Positions 32,813 to 42,088 of a stretch of DNA of 60,100 bases are shown here, piece after piece. Position 1 is the first letter of the stretch. Each line of letters opens with the position of its first letter. The DNA lies in NCBI GenBank assembly GCA_947852905.1, contig CANTVF010000005.1, forward strand, positions 108,053 to 168,152. The letters are read 5' to 3'. The translations under genes were made by a program, and so were the position numbers. The notes under the pieces were generated by a model. It was given only the letters and a program-made list of their open reading frames with translations. It did not search any database and was not told where the DNA came from. The stretch is from an uncultured Tidjanibacter sp. (GTDB lineage: Bacteria > Bacteroidota > Bacteroidia > Bacteroidales > Rikenellaceae).

Positions 32813-34156
32813 TTATTGCAACGTCTCCTTGCGAAGACGAAGTATGTTTTCTGTCGTGTCGGACACTTTGTAGCGGTCGTCTATTCTGCGTCCCACTACC
32901 CAGACTATCTCCTCGCCGCTCACCAGCACGAACTGGCGGGCTTTGTCCGGGAGCGACACCTTTTCGTTTATCAGGAAGTCGCTGACGCTTTTGCGACCGT
33001 GCATGCCGAACGGTACGAATGTGTCGCCGTCGCGCCAACGTCGCAGTTTCAGAGGCCACGACAGTTTGTCGGCATCGATCAACGCCACGTTTTCCGGTTG
33101 GCGCAGACTGTCTATGTTGTCTATGTCGGTATGTTCGGCCAATACGACGCTGTTGCCGCAGTATACCTTGTGGGCCCTGTCGGAGAGTTCCACTTCGCAG
33201 TCGTCGTCTTCGGATATGGGTGCTACTACTATCTTGCCCCGATCTATATAGGCCGCGAAATCCTTTGAATAGAACTTCTTGCCCGTGGCGCCTTTCTGGA
33301 GCGCCTCGAACAGACCGTCGACGACATCGCCCTTGAAACCGTAGCCGGAACTCATTATTTCGTATATGACATAATTGATAGGCATCTTCGGATCTATGGA
33401 CGAAGGGTCTATCGTCACGAGATCGCCGCTGCGCGATACGGCTATGTCCCTGACCTTTTCCATGCAGCGGTTTATGAAAATCTGTGCGTCGCCCAGACGG
33501 CTGATGTTGGCGCCCATGACCTCCGTGAAATTCGGGTTTATGTCTCGCAGTATGGGGACTATGCCCAGACGTATCTTGTTGCGCATGTATTTGGTCGAAC
33601 GGTTCGAGGAGTCCTCCCTGAACGGTATCTTGTGCGCCGAGGCGTATTCGAGTATCTCCTTGCGGGAGGCGAACAGCAGCGGGCGGATGATCTTGCCGTT
33701 GATGTTGTGTATGCCGGTCAACCCTTTCAGTCCAGTGCCGCGCATCAGGTTGATGAAAAAAGTCTCTATCGAGTCGTCCGCATGGTGCGCTATGGCTATC
33801 GCGTCGTAGCCGTGTTCTTCGCTGAGTTCTTTGAACCATTCGTAACGGAGCCTGCGTGCGGCTATCTGCACCGATTCTCCTGTCTTTTCCATTTCGCCTT
33901 TGGTGTCGAAACGCCGGTTGTAGAACGGCAGACCGTATCCCGATACGCGTTCCTGTACCAGTACCTCGTCTTCGTCGGACTCTTCGCCCCGCAGCTGGAA
34001 GTTGCAGTGGGCCACGCCGACGTCGTAACCCGACGATACGAACAGGTCCATCATGACCATGGAATCAACGCCGCCGCTGACCGTGAGCAGTATCCTGTCC
34101 TGCGGGTCGACCAGCGCGTGATCTTTTATATACCTCTGAAACTTCTCTATTAGCAT
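32813..34156 (-). CDS. tilS: tRNA(Ile)-lysidine synthase
   Basis: This 447-residue enzyme attaches lysine to C34 of tRNA-Ile(CAT) so that it reads AUA codons. The N-terminal PP-loop ATP-pyrophosphatase domain carries SGGVDS (27-32), VAHCNFQLRGEESDEDE, AIAHHADDSIETFFINLMRGTGLKGL and RPLLFASRKEILEYA. The C-terminal substrate-binding domain includes LKLRRWRDGDTFVPFGMHGRKSVSDFLI, typical of TilS_C. Second gene of the murB operon. Confidence 0.95.
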   Translation of the reverse strand: MLIEKFQRYIKDHALVDPQDRILLTVSGGVDSMVMMDLFVSSGYDVGVAHCNFQLRGEESDEDEVLVQERVSGYGLPFYNRRFDTKGEMEKTGESVQIAARRLRYEWFKELSEEHGYDAIAIAHHADDSIETFFINLMRGTGLKGLTGIHNINGKIIRPLLFASRKEILEYASAHKIPFREDSSNRSTKYMRNKIRLGIVPILRDINPNFTEVMGANISRLGDAQIFINRCMEKVRDIAVSRSGDLVTIDPSSIDPKMPINYVIYEIMSSGYGFKGDVVDGLFEALQKGATGKKFYSKDFAAYIDRGKIVVAPISEDDDCEVELSDRAHKVYCGNSVVLAEHTDIDNIDSLRQPENVALIDADKLSWPLKLRRWRDGDTFVPFGMHGRKSVSDFLINEKVSLPDKARQFVLVSGEEIVWVVGRRIDDRYKVSDTTENILRLRKETLQ

Positions 34157-34218
34157 GGTGCTTTGTCTTTTTTATATGTGTCCTCTTATATTTGTTCTTG
34201 TTACGGAATGCCGGCCGC

Positions 34219-35235
34219 TTACCATATGTTTACTTCCGGCTCTATTCGTATGCCGAACTTTGAGGCTACGTCTTCGGTAATGGCATCCGACAGGGCTATG
34301 ATATCCTTGCCTGTGGCTCCGCCGCGGTTGACGAGTATCAGTGCCTGCTTTTCGTATACTCCGGCACGGCCGAGCGCGGCGCCTTTCCATCCGGATTTTT
34401 CTATGAGCCACCCGGCCGGAATCTTGACCTCTTCGGGCGTGTCGCCCGGATAGACCGGCATCTCCGGAAAGCGTTCCTTCAATTCTTCGGCCTTGCGGAG
34501 CGGCACTAACGGATTCTTGAAAAAACTGCCCGCATTTCCGATGACGGCCGGATCGGGAAGTTTGGCGCTGCGTATGCCTGTCACGGCACGGCGTATGTTT
34601 TCGAGCGTAGGATCGCCGAGTTTTGCTGTCTCGTGTTCCAATGCGCCGTATCCCAGAATCGGTGACGGCTCGCGGGAGAGGGCGAAATTTACGGCACATA
34701 TTACTACACGGCCTTTCAATGCGTGCTTGAAAATGCTGTCGCGGTATCCGAAACAGCAATGTTCGCCGGCGAGTACGCTCTCCTTGAGCGTAGTCATGTC
34801 GAGCAGTTCCACCGAATGTATTATGTCGCCCGCTTTGGCGCCGTATGCGCCTATGTTCTGCACGGGTGCGGCACCTACTGTACCCGGTATGGCCGACAGA
34901 TTTTCCGCTCCCCATAATCCGAGGTTTATGCATCGGCTGACGAAATCGTCCCAATCGAGTCCGGCTTCGGCCCTTACGATTACCTTATTTTTCGTATTTC
35001 CCGTTATCGCGAAATCGGTGCCGACGCAATGCAGCAGTGTCCCGCGGAAATCTTCGGTGAAAAGTATGTTGTTGCCTCCGCCTATTACGGCTGTAGGTGC
35101 GTCGGCATGTTCACGCGCGGCGAGATATGCGGCCAGTTCAGCCGCATTGCCGAATTCCACCAGGCGCGATGCCTTGGCGTCGATGCCGAAACTGTTGCGG
35201 CCGAGCAACGGTGCGTTTTCTATCTCTTTTATCAT
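34219..35235 (-). CDS. murB: UDP-N-acetylenolpyruvoylglucosamine reductase
   Basis: This 338-residue FAD/NADPH enzyme makes UDP-N-acetylmuramate, the second committed step of peptidoglycan synthesis. FAD-binding residues lie in AVIGGGNNILF; the substrate region shows GTVGAAPVQNIGAYG and FGYRDSIFK (E. coli-type I MurB with the YR loop). NAGSFFKNPLVP holds the catalytic Ser. C-terminal AGWLIEKSGWKGAALGRAGVY is typical. First gene of the murB-tilS-holA-aminotransferase-like operon. A -7 element lies only 8-15 bp before the start codon, so the transcript may have almost no leader. Confidence 0.96.
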   Translation of the reverse strand: MIKEIENAPLLGRNSFGIDAKASRLVEFGNAAELAAYLAAREHADAPTAVIGGGNNILFTEDFRGTLLHCVGTDFAITGNTKNKVIVRAEAGLDWDDFVSRCINLGLWGAENLSAIPGTVGAAPVQNIGAYGAKAGDIIHSVELLDMTTLKESVLAGEHCCFGYRDSIFKHALKGRVVICAVNFALSREPSPILGYGALEHETAKLGDPTLENIRRAVTGIRSAKLPDPAVIGNAGSFFKNPLVPLRKAEELKERFPEMPVYPGDTPEEVKIPAGWLIEKSGWKGAALGRAGVYEKQALILVNRGGATGKDIIALSDAITEDVASKFGIRIEPEVNIW

Positions 35236-35242
35236 AACGCTG

Positions 35243-35250
35243 CAAATTTA
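35243..35250 (-). promoter_or_regulatory. -7 element of the murB operon
   Basis: CAAATTTA reads TAaaTTTG on the minus strand. The predicted transcription start is within about 3 nt of the murB ATG (35235). The -33 region is not convincing. Confidence 0.5.
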
Positions 35251-35520
35251 CCCAAAAAAATCGGATTTGTCCGGCCGGAAATGTTATTCTTACTATGGGG
35301 ATGAAAAAGCGTATAGCGGCGGCAGATTCCGTGTCGGGACATGGCAAAGTAGGCATGTCCGGCTATGCTGCGTCTGTTTGAGGAAAGTAAAAAAATGATC
35401 ATTCGGACACAAGAAACCGAAATGTCGCGCGTTATACCCGACAAACGGCATGCTGTCGGACAAATGAAATTGTAATGTATATTTATTGTCGACAGCGTGA
35501 TACGAACGAAAAATTTTTTA

Positions 35521-35528
35521 TATATTTG
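35521..35528 (+). promoter_or_regulatory. -7 element before the DUF4301 gene
   Basis: TATATTTG is a full consensus match, 23 bp upstream of the DUF4301 start codon. This promoter may also serve the V-ATPase operon, which follows closely. The rest of 35251-35550 shows no gene. Confidence 0.55.
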
Positions 35529-35550
35529 ACAGTATTCACTAAAACGCGCA

Positions 35551-37026
35551 ATGGCAGAATTGAAAATAGTTTCCCGCAAAGGAACGGCCGAACCCTCTGA
35601 AAAAGCCGTTGAGGAGCAGTTGACCCGTTTCCGGGAAGGGTTTCCGTATTTACGAATTACGGCTCCGGCCGGTGTCGGAAACGGGATAGAACGATTGCCG
35701 CAGGAACGGGTGGAGTCTCTCGGCAAATATTATGACAGCTTGTCCGGAGATCTGAAGATTGTGAAATTCGTACCTGCTTCCGGAGCTGCCACGCGGATGT
35801 TCAAGGATCTTTTCGGTTATCTCGATACTGGAAAAACTAATGATGCGGCCGATACTGTATATGAAAGGCTCGAAGATTTCGCTTTCGGGGCCGAAGCCGC
35901 CGCTATCGCCGGTCGTGAGGCTACGCATGAAAGTGTCGTGCGGGCCATACTGTCGCCATCGGGACTCGGTTACGGCTCGATGCCCAAGGGACTGATTCTG
36001 TTTCACAAGTATCCCGCAGAGGTGCGTACCGCGCTCGAAGAACATCTCGTCGAGGGGGCGCAATACGCTGCCGGCAACGGTCGTGTCAATCTTCATTTTA
36101 CGGTTTCTCCGGAACATGTGGACGATTTTGCCGCTTTGCTCGAAAAGGTCATGCCTGTTTACGAATCGCGTTTCGGCGTGACTTACCACGTGGAGCTTAG
36201 CGTGCAGGACGGAACTACAGATACCATAGCCGTGAATCCTGACAATACTCCGTTTACGGACGCTTCGGGTAAACCTGTTTTTCGTCCTGCGGGGCACGGG
36301 GCATTATTGTCCAATCTGGCCGGAATAGATGCCGATCTGGTGTTTATCAAGAATATAGATAACGTGACGACCGACTCCCGCAGATCGGCTACCGTGCTGT
36401 ACAAGAAAGCTCTCGCCGGTTTGCTGCTCGAATTGCGCAGCGAGGTGTTTTCGTATCTGGACCGTATGAGCGATAACGGGGCGTCGCAGGCAGAACTGGA
36501 CGCTGCCGCCGGATTCGTTTCGGACAAGTTGCATATAGGATTGCCATCCGGATTCGACGGGTGGCCTGCGCAGCGCCGTCGTGAATGTCTGGTCGGATTG
36601 CTCGACCGTCCTGTGAGGGTGTGCGGCATGGTGCGGAATCAGGGAGAGCCGGGCGGAGGACCGTTCTTCGCTCGCAATGCCGACGGTACGGTTTCGTTGC
36701 AGATAGCCGAACTGGCGCAGATCGCTCCCGGCGACCGCCATATGCTGTCTGAGGCTACCCATTTCAATCCGGTCGATCTGGTCTGTTCGTTTACCGACCG
36801 CGAAGGGCGGGTGCGCGACCTGCAGCGCTATGTCGATCCGCAGACGGGGCTTATATCCGAAAAGTCGAAAGACGGCAGACCGTTGCGTGCGCTGGAATTG
36901 CCGGGATTGTGGAACGGGTCTATGTCGGGATGGATTACGGTATTCGTGGAGGTGCCGTTGGAGACGTTTACGCCGGTCAAGACGGTTACCGATCTATTGA
37001 GGCCGGAACATATGGAAAAACGATAA
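35551..37026 (+). CDS. DUF4301 family protein
   Basis: A 491-residue cytosolic protein recognised as the Bacteroidetes DUF4301 family: LKIVKFVPASGAATRMFKDLF, SGLGYGSMPKGLILFHKYP, VEGAQYA, VFIKNIDNV, GMVRNQGEPGGGPF and a C-terminal LPGLWNGSMSGWITVFVEVP. The PASGAATRMFK block recalls the nucleotide-sugar pyrophosphorylase G-x-G-T-R-M pattern, so a nucleotidyltransferase-like fold is possible. This is only a resemblance. It lies 19 bp before the V-ATPase operon and is probably co-transcribed with it. Confidence 0.85.
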   Translation: MAELKIVSRKGTAEPSEKAVEEQLTRFREGFPYLRITAPAGVGNGIERLPQERVESLGKYYDSLSGDLKIVKFVPASGAATRMFKDLFGYLDTGKTNDAADTVYERLEDFAFGAEAAAIAGREATHESVVRAILSPSGLGYGSMPKGLILFHKYPAEVRTALEEHLVEGAQYAAGNGRVNLHFTVSPEHVDDFAALLEKVMPVYESRFGVTYHVELSVQDGTTDTIAVNPDNTPFTDASGKPVFRPAGHGALLSNLAGIDADLVFIKNIDNVTTDSRRSATVLYKKALAGLLLELRSEVFSYLDRMSDNGASQAELDAAAGFVSDKLHIGLPSGFDGWPAQRRRECLVGLLDRPVRVCGMVRNQGEPGGGPFFARNADGTVSLQIAELAQIAPGDRHMLSEATHFNPVDLVCSFTDREGRVRDLQRYVDPQTGLISEKSKDGRPLRALELPGLWNGSMSGWITVFVEVPLETFTPVKTVTDLLRPEHMEKR

Positions 37027-37045
37027 AATCAATATAAGAAGGACT

Positions 37046-37663
37046 ATGGAAAACAAACTTCAGGAATTGACCAATCGCCTCTACGAGGAGGGATTGTCGA
37101 AAGGACGCACCGATGCGGAGAAGCTCGTGTCCGACGCCCGCGCCGAAGCGGAGCGTATAGTAAGGGAGGCACGTGAAGAGGCTGCGTCCATAACCGATAA
37201 GGCGCGCCGCGAAGCGGAGGAATTGCGTAAGAATACGATGACCGAGATCGCTCTTGCCGGGCGTCAGGCAGTAGCGGCGCTTAAGGAGAGTATCGCCGGA
37301 ATGATAATAGCCCGGACGGTTGAAGGGTCGGTACATGAAGTTGCCGTAGATCCTAAGTTCATAAAAAAGATGTTGCTCGCCGTTGCAGAGAATTGGAACG
37401 GCGCTTCGGCAGGTAAAGTTACGCTGGAGGCTCTGTTGCCGCTTCAGTGGCGCGAAAAGTTCGAGGAGGAGTTCGAGGGTGCTACCAAGGAGTTGCTGTC
37501 AGCCGGCGTGGAGGTAGGTTATTCGGACAAGGTGCGTGACGGATTCAAGATAGGCGAGAAGAACGGCGGATTCTATATCAGTTTCACCGACGCCGATTTC
37601 GATGCGCTTTTGGGCGAATATCTGAAAGACAAGGTCGCCAAGATATTGTACGCAGAAAATTAG
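37046..37663 (+). CDS. atpE: V-type ATPase subunit E
   Basis: This 205-residue peripheral-stalk subunit has a long charged N-terminal helix (about residues 1-90; DARAEAERIVREAREEAASI) that would form the coiled coil of the stator. It is followed by a globular C-terminal domain (GFKIGEKNGGFYISFTDADFDALLGEYL) that binds the catalytic head. First gene of the V-ATPase operon; 6 bp before the DUF2764 gene. No separate G subunit gene is seen beside it. Confidence 0.88.
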   Translation: MENKLQELTNRLYEEGLSKGRTDAEKLVSDARAEAERIVREAREEAASITDKARREAEELRKNTMTEIALAGRQAVAALKESIAGMIIARTVEGSVHEVAVDPKFIKKMLLAVAENWNGASAGKVTLEALLPLQWREKFEEEFEGATKELLSAGVEVGYSDKVRDGFKIGEKNGGFYISFTDADFDALLGEYLKDKVAKILYAEN

Positions 37664-37669
37664 ACGCGT

Positions 37670-38536
37670 ATGTTGTTCCGTAAAAATTATTATACTCTCG
37701 TTGCTGGGTTGCGGGAATACGCTCTCGATTCGGATACCAAGGGATTCGATGCTCCGGCTATCATAGCCGAGGTGAAAGAGAACGTTTCCTCCGGCGATAG
37801 GCGTATTGTCGAGTTGCTGTATACCTATTACGACATACAGAATATTGTCAGCCTGCGTTCAGGCAGGGAGTATTTCTCCCGCCTCGGTAATCTCTCGCGC
37901 GAAGAGTTGGAAGAGGAATTGACGGCGCCTTCTCGTCTCCCGGCATGGCTCGGCCGGATCGTGACGGCTTATAACGCCGCAGAGAAAGAGGGGGCTGAGA
38001 GTGTTGCCGAGGATGAGGAACTGGATATGGAAGCGTCGTTCGAACGCAATCTGTTCGCGGCCTATTACCGGCAGTGCGAAAAATCGCCGTCGCGTTTCAT
38101 GCGCCGTTGGAGCGAGTTCGACCGCACGTTGAGGAACATATCCGCCGCATTCGCAGCGCGTCGCAGGAATATGCCTGTCGCGGATGTCATTGTGGGCGGA
38201 GGAGATATAGCCGCCGCGCTTTCGAGAAGTTCGGCCGCCGATTTCGGTATCAAGGGAGAGGTGGCCTATGTGGATCAGGTCATGTCGGCGGTGGCCGATG
38301 CGGGCAATCTTGTCGAAAAGGAGAATACGATAGACGCGATCCGTTGGGATATGGCCGGAGAGCTTACGGAAATGAACTATTTCGATATAGATTATATTCT
38401 GGGCTATCTGGTCAGGATCAATATAATAGACCGTTGGGCCGCACTCGATCCGCAGCGGGGCAGGGAGATGCTGCATAAACTCGTCGGGTCGCTCAAGGGC
38501 GAAGGTCTGCCTGCCGATGACAATGGGCGGGAGTGA
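37670..38536 (+). CDS. DUF2764 family protein of the V-ATPase operon (possible subunit C equivalent)
   Basis: This 288-residue, largely helical cytosolic protein (NYYTLVAGLREYALDSD, ELLYTYYDIQNIV, FNYxxD-type region YFDIDYILGYLVRINIIDRW) always appears, in my knowledge, between subunits E and A in Bacteroidetes V-ATPase operons. Subunit C/d, the funnel linking rotor and head, sits at this place in other operons and is also an all-helical protein of similar length. I therefore suggest it is a divergent subunit C. This is inferred from position and shape only. Confidence 0.8.
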   Translation: MLFRKNYYTLVAGLREYALDSDTKGFDAPAIIAEVKENVSSGDRRIVELLYTYYDIQNIVSLRSGREYFSRLGNLSREELEEELTAPSRLPAWLGRIVTAYNAAEKEGAESVAEDEELDMEASFERNLFAAYYRQCEKSPSRFMRRWSEFDRTLRNISAAFAARRRNMPVADVIVGGGDIAAALSRSSAADFGIKGEVAYVDQVMSAVADAGNLVEKENTIDAIRWDMAGELTEMNYFDIDYILGYLVRINIIDRWAALDPQRGREMLHKLVGSLKGEGLPADDNGRE

Positions 38537-38568
38537 TACTCATCCGGGAAAAACAATAAAGCAATTAT

Positions 38569-40329
38569 ATGAAAACAAAAGGTAAAGTAACCGGCATCAT
38601 TTCCAATATAGTGATCGTTAGGGTCGAAGGTCCTGTCGCCCAGAACGAGATCGCCACTATCGAGTTGGGCGATATCAGAATGATGGCCGAGGTCATAAAG
38701 GTCATAGGCGATGACGCCTATGTGCAGGTATTCGACTCGACGCGCGGTCTGCGTGTCGGGACGGTTGTGGAATTTGAAGGGCATATGCTCGAGGCTACTC
38801 TGGGGCCGGGTATCCTGTCCCGTAATTACGACGGGTTGCAGAACGACCTTGCCGATATGGACGGACTGTTCATCACGCGCGGTCTCTCTTCCAAGCCGTT
38901 GGACGAAGAGGTGCTTTGGGAATTCAAGCCGCTCGCCCGGCCGGGCGACACGGTGGAAGCCGGCGACTGGCTCGGCGAAGTACAGGAGAAGTGGATCGCA
39001 CACAAGATAATGGTACCGTTCGTAATGGATGGTACGTATACGGTACAAAGCGTTGCAGAGGCCGGTGAATACAATATAAACGATACGGTGGCTGTGCTGA
39101 CAGATGCATCTGGGGCGGAACACAAGGTGACTATGGTGCAACGGTGGCCGGTGAAGAAGGCTATCAAGGCCTATGTTTCCAAGCCGCGTCCGTCGCGTAT
39201 TTTGGAGACCGGCGTCCGTCCGATAGATACGTTCAACCCGATAGCCGACGGTGGTACGGGATTCATCCCCGGTCCGTTCGGTGCCGGTAAGACCGTGTTG
39301 CAGCATGCGATAGCCAAGCAGGCCGAAGCCGACATAATCATAATGATAGCCTGCGGCGAGCGAGCCAACGAGGTGGTCGAGATATTCGCCGAGTTCCCGC
39401 ATCTGGACGACCCGCATACGGGTCATAAGCTCATGGAGCGTACCACTATTATATGCAATACGTCGAACATGCCGGTGGCGTCGCGAGAGGCTTCCGTTTA
39501 CATGGGTATGACGATAGGCGAGTACTACCGTGCTATGGGACTGAAGGTGCTTATTCTCGCGGACTCCACGTCGCGTTGGGCGCAGGCGTTGCGCGAAATG
39601 AGTAACCGTCTGGAAGAGCTTCCGGGGCAGGATGCGTTTCCTATGGACCTGTCGGCTATCATATCCAACTTCTATGCTCGTGCCGGGCTCGTACACCTGC
39701 GCAACGGGGCGACGGGTTCGGTGACGTTTCTCGGAACGGTTTCCCCGTCGGGAGGTAACCTCAAGGAGCCTGTTACGGAGGCTACGCAGAAGGCCGCGAG
39801 GTGTTTCTACGCCCTTTCGCAGCAGCGTGCCGACAGCAAGCGTTATCCGGCCATAGATCCGTTGGACAGCTATTCCAAGTATCTCGAATATCCGGAAATC
39901 GTGGAGTATCTCGACGAGCGCATAGAACCCGGCTGGGCGGCTCTCGTAAACAAGGGCAAGACTATCGTGCAGCGTGGCAAGGAGGCCTCGGAACAGATAG
40001 ACATCCTCGGCGACGACGGAGTGCCCGTAGAATATCACGACCGTTTCTGGAAGAGCGAACTCATAGACTTCGTCATCCTGCAGCAGGATGCGTTCGATGC
40101 GATAGATGCCAATACCCCGCTCGAACGTCAGAAATACATGTTCAATCTCGTGCTCGAAATATGCGACCGCAACTTCGATTTCGAGGATTTCCAGCATTGC
40201 GTGGAGTTCTACAAGTCGCTTATCAATGCGTTCAAGCAGCTCAACTATTCGGAGTGGCAGAGCGACAAGTTCGCACAGTACCGTGCGCGCATCGACGAGC
40301 TGGTATCGGAAAGGGAGTCTAAAAACTAA
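38569..40329 (+). CDS. atpA: V-type ATPase catalytic subunit A
   Basis: The 586-residue catalytic head subunit. The N-terminal beta-barrel is followed by a V/A-type insertion (bulge) domain, the Walker A GPFGAGKT at 235-242, Walker B region VLILADSTSRWAQALREMS, and the C-terminal helical domain. The P-loop GPFGAGKT is the A/V-type form and not the F-type GGAGVGKT. It hydrolyses or makes ATP together with subunit B. Gap to subunit B is 12 bp. Confidence 0.96.
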   Translation: MKTKGKVTGIISNIVIVRVEGPVAQNEIATIELGDIRMMAEVIKVIGDDAYVQVFDSTRGLRVGTVVEFEGHMLEATLGPGILSRNYDGLQNDLADMDGLFITRGLSSKPLDEEVLWEFKPLARPGDTVEAGDWLGEVQEKWIAHKIMVPFVMDGTYTVQSVAEAGEYNINDTVAVLTDASGAEHKVTMVQRWPVKKAIKAYVSKPRPSRILETGVRPIDTFNPIADGGTGFIPGPFGAGKTVLQHAIAKQAEADIIIMIACGERANEVVEIFAEFPHLDDPHTGHKLMERTTIICNTSNMPVASREASVYMGMTIGEYYRAMGLKVLILADSTSRWAQALREMSNRLEELPGQDAFPMDLSAIISNFYARAGLVHLRNGATGSVTFLGTVSPSGGNLKEPVTEATQKAARCFYALSQQRADSKRYPAIDPLDSYSKYLEYPEIVEYLDERIEPGWAALVNKGKTIVQRGKEASEQIDILGDDGVPVEYHDRFWKSELIDFVILQQDAFDAIDANTPLERQKYMFNLVLEICDRNFDFEDFQHCVEFYKSLINAFKQLNYSEWQSDKFAQYRARIDELVSERESKN

Positions 40330-40341
40330 ACCGTTACGACA

Positions 40342-41667
40342 ATGACAACGAAAGCATTTCAGAAGATATATACTAAAATAGAGAATATCAACAAGGCTAC
40401 CGTGACGGTACGCGCCCAAGGGGTGGGTAACGACGAACTGGCGACGGTTGGCGGCAAGCTCGCTCAGGTGGTGCGTATTTCCGGTGACGAAATAACCCTT
40501 CAGGTCTTTCAGGGGACCGAGGGTATAGCCACGGATGCGGAAGTGGTGTTTCACGGTGAGCCTCCGGTATTGAAAGTCAGCGACGATCTTGCCGGGCGTT
40601 TCTTCGACGCCTACGGCAATCCGCTGGACGGCGGCTCTGCCGTGGAGGGCGAAGCTCGCGAGATCGGCGGCCCGACGGTCAATCCGTTCAAACGTATACA
40701 GCCGTCGGAGCTCATCGCTACGGGTATAGCCGGTATCGACCTCAACAATACGATAGTGTCCGGACAGAAGATTCCGTTTTTCGCCGACCCCGACCAGCCC
40801 TATAACCAGGTCATGGCGAGCGTGGCGCTAAGGGCGCAGGCCGACAAGATCATATTGGGCGGTATGGGTATGACCAACGACGACTTCCTCTATTTCCGCA
40901 ATCTGTTCGAAAACGCCGGCGTTCTCGACAGGATCGTTTGTTTCGTGAATACTACGGAGAATCCTCCCGTGGAACGTCTGCTCGTGCCCGACATGGCGCT
41001 TACGGCGGCAGAATATTTTGCGGTTGACAAGGGCGAGAAAGTCCTCGTACTGTTGACCGACATGACGCTGTATGCCGATGCGCTGGCTATAGTTTCCAAC
41101 CGTATGGACCAGATACCGTCGAAGGACTCTATGCCCGGCTCGCTATATTCCGACCTCGCGAAGATTTACGAGAAGGCCGTGCAGTTGCCCGGCGGCGGAT
41201 CGATAACCATTATCGCCGTGACCACGCTTTCGGGAGGCGATATCACGCATGCCGTGCCCGACAACACTGGATACATTACCGAGGGACAGTTGTTCCTGCG
41301 TAAGGACAGCGATACCGGTAAGGTCATCGTCGATCCGTTCCGAAGCCTTTCGCGTCTGAAACAGCTCGTGATCGGCAAGAAGACGCGCGAGGATCACCCG
41401 CAGGTCATGAATGCCGCGGTAAGGCTTTATTCCGATGCCGCCAACGCCAAGACCAAACTGGAGAACGGTTTCGACCTGTCGGATTACGACGAAAGGACGC
41501 TGAAGTTCGCCAAGGCATATTCGGAAAAACTGCTCGCCATAGATGTCAATATAGAAATAACGCAGATGCTCGATACGGCATGGCGTCTGTTCGCCGAGTA
41601 TTTTACCAAGAGCGAAGTGGCCATAAAGGAGGAACTTACCGAAAAGTATTGGCCAAAAACAGCATAA
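40342..41667 (+). CDS. atpB: V-type ATPase regulatory subunit B
   Basis: The 441-residue non-catalytic partner of subunit A in the hexameric head. It shows the typical IPFFADPDQPYNQ region in place of a P-loop, then RIVCFVNTTENPPVERLLVPDMALTAAEYFA, LLTDMTLYADALAIVSNRMDQIPSKDSMPGSLYSDLAKIYEKA and TLSGGDITHAVPDNTGYITEGQ. Complete and of normal length. The next small gene starts 4 bp after its stop codon. Confidence 0.95.
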   Translation: MTTKAFQKIYTKIENINKATVTVRAQGVGNDELATVGGKLAQVVRISGDEITLQVFQGTEGIATDAEVVFHGEPPVLKVSDDLAGRFFDAYGNPLDGGSAVEGEAREIGGPTVNPFKRIQPSELIATGIAGIDLNNTIVSGQKIPFFADPDQPYNQVMASVALRAQADKIILGGMGMTNDDFLYFRNLFENAGVLDRIVCFVNTTENPPVERLLVPDMALTAAEYFAVDKGEKVLVLLTDMTLYADALAIVSNRMDQIPSKDSMPGSLYSDLAKIYEKAVQLPGGGSITIIAVTTLSGGDITHAVPDNTGYITEGQLFLRKDSDTGKVIVDPFRSLSRLKQLVIGKKTREDHPQVMNAAVRLYSDAANAKTKLENGFDLSDYDERTLKFAKAYSEKLLAIDVNIEITQMLDTAWRLFAEYFTKSEVAIKEELTEKYWPKTA

Positions 41668-41671
41668 AGTT

Positions 41672-42088
41672 ATGGTGAAACGACGTGATTATTGGCTGTA
41701 TGGCCTGATGCAAAGCACTGCGTGGTGGATACTGTTCTGTGCAGCCTGTATGTTTGTCGAGGATTTCGACGGTAAGATTCTGTTGCGTCGTCTCGTGATA
41801 GGATTGTGCATTTCGGCGGTAGGAACGTTTCTGATCGGCGGGCTGGAAATGTGGAGACGGCGCGGGAACGATACCGACGTCGCGACTCTCTGGAATCATT
41901 GGCTGGTCGGATTGGTGCAAAGCGTGGCTGTCGTATTGCTTGTGATGATACTCCGAGGTGTGCATGGCATATCCGCAGGTTCATGGGTAGCGGCTTCGGC
42001 ATTCACGCTCGGTGCGGGAACGCTCGTTTTAGGCAGTATAGAACGTTGGCGGCGTCGGAACTTAAAGAGTAAAACGTATGGCAATTAA
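41672..42088 (+). CDS. Four-TM membrane protein inside the V-ATPase operon, unknown
   Basis: This 138-residue protein consists of two similar halves. Each starts with a short polar stretch and a WLYGLMQS/WLVGLVQS motif, then two hydrophobic helices, and ends in a basic EMWRRR or ERWRRR. There are therefore four predicted TM helices with an internal duplication. It starts 4 bp after subunit B and overlaps subunit D by 11 bp, so it is made with the enzyme. I know no V-ATPase subunit like it; an assembly factor for the membrane ring (compare AtpI/Vma21 in other systems) is a guess. Confidence 0.75.
   Translation: MVKRRDYWLYGLMQSTAWWILFCAACMFVEDFDGKILLRRLVIGLCISAVGTFLIGGLEMWRRRGNDTDVATLWNHWLVGLVQSVAVVLLVMILRGVHGISAGSWVAASAFTLGAGTLVLGSIERWRRRNLKSKTYGN

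Noticed and set aside
32775-33839. A continuous upstream extension of the holA frame giving a 713-residue protein
   Set aside because: The extension lies antisense-free but wholly inside tilS in another frame and has no resemblance to holA; the family N-terminus begins at 32774.
38404-40554. A 716-codon minus-strand frame across V-ATPase subunit A
   Set aside because: It is a shadow of a conserved catalytic subunit. No domain, signal or start context supports it.
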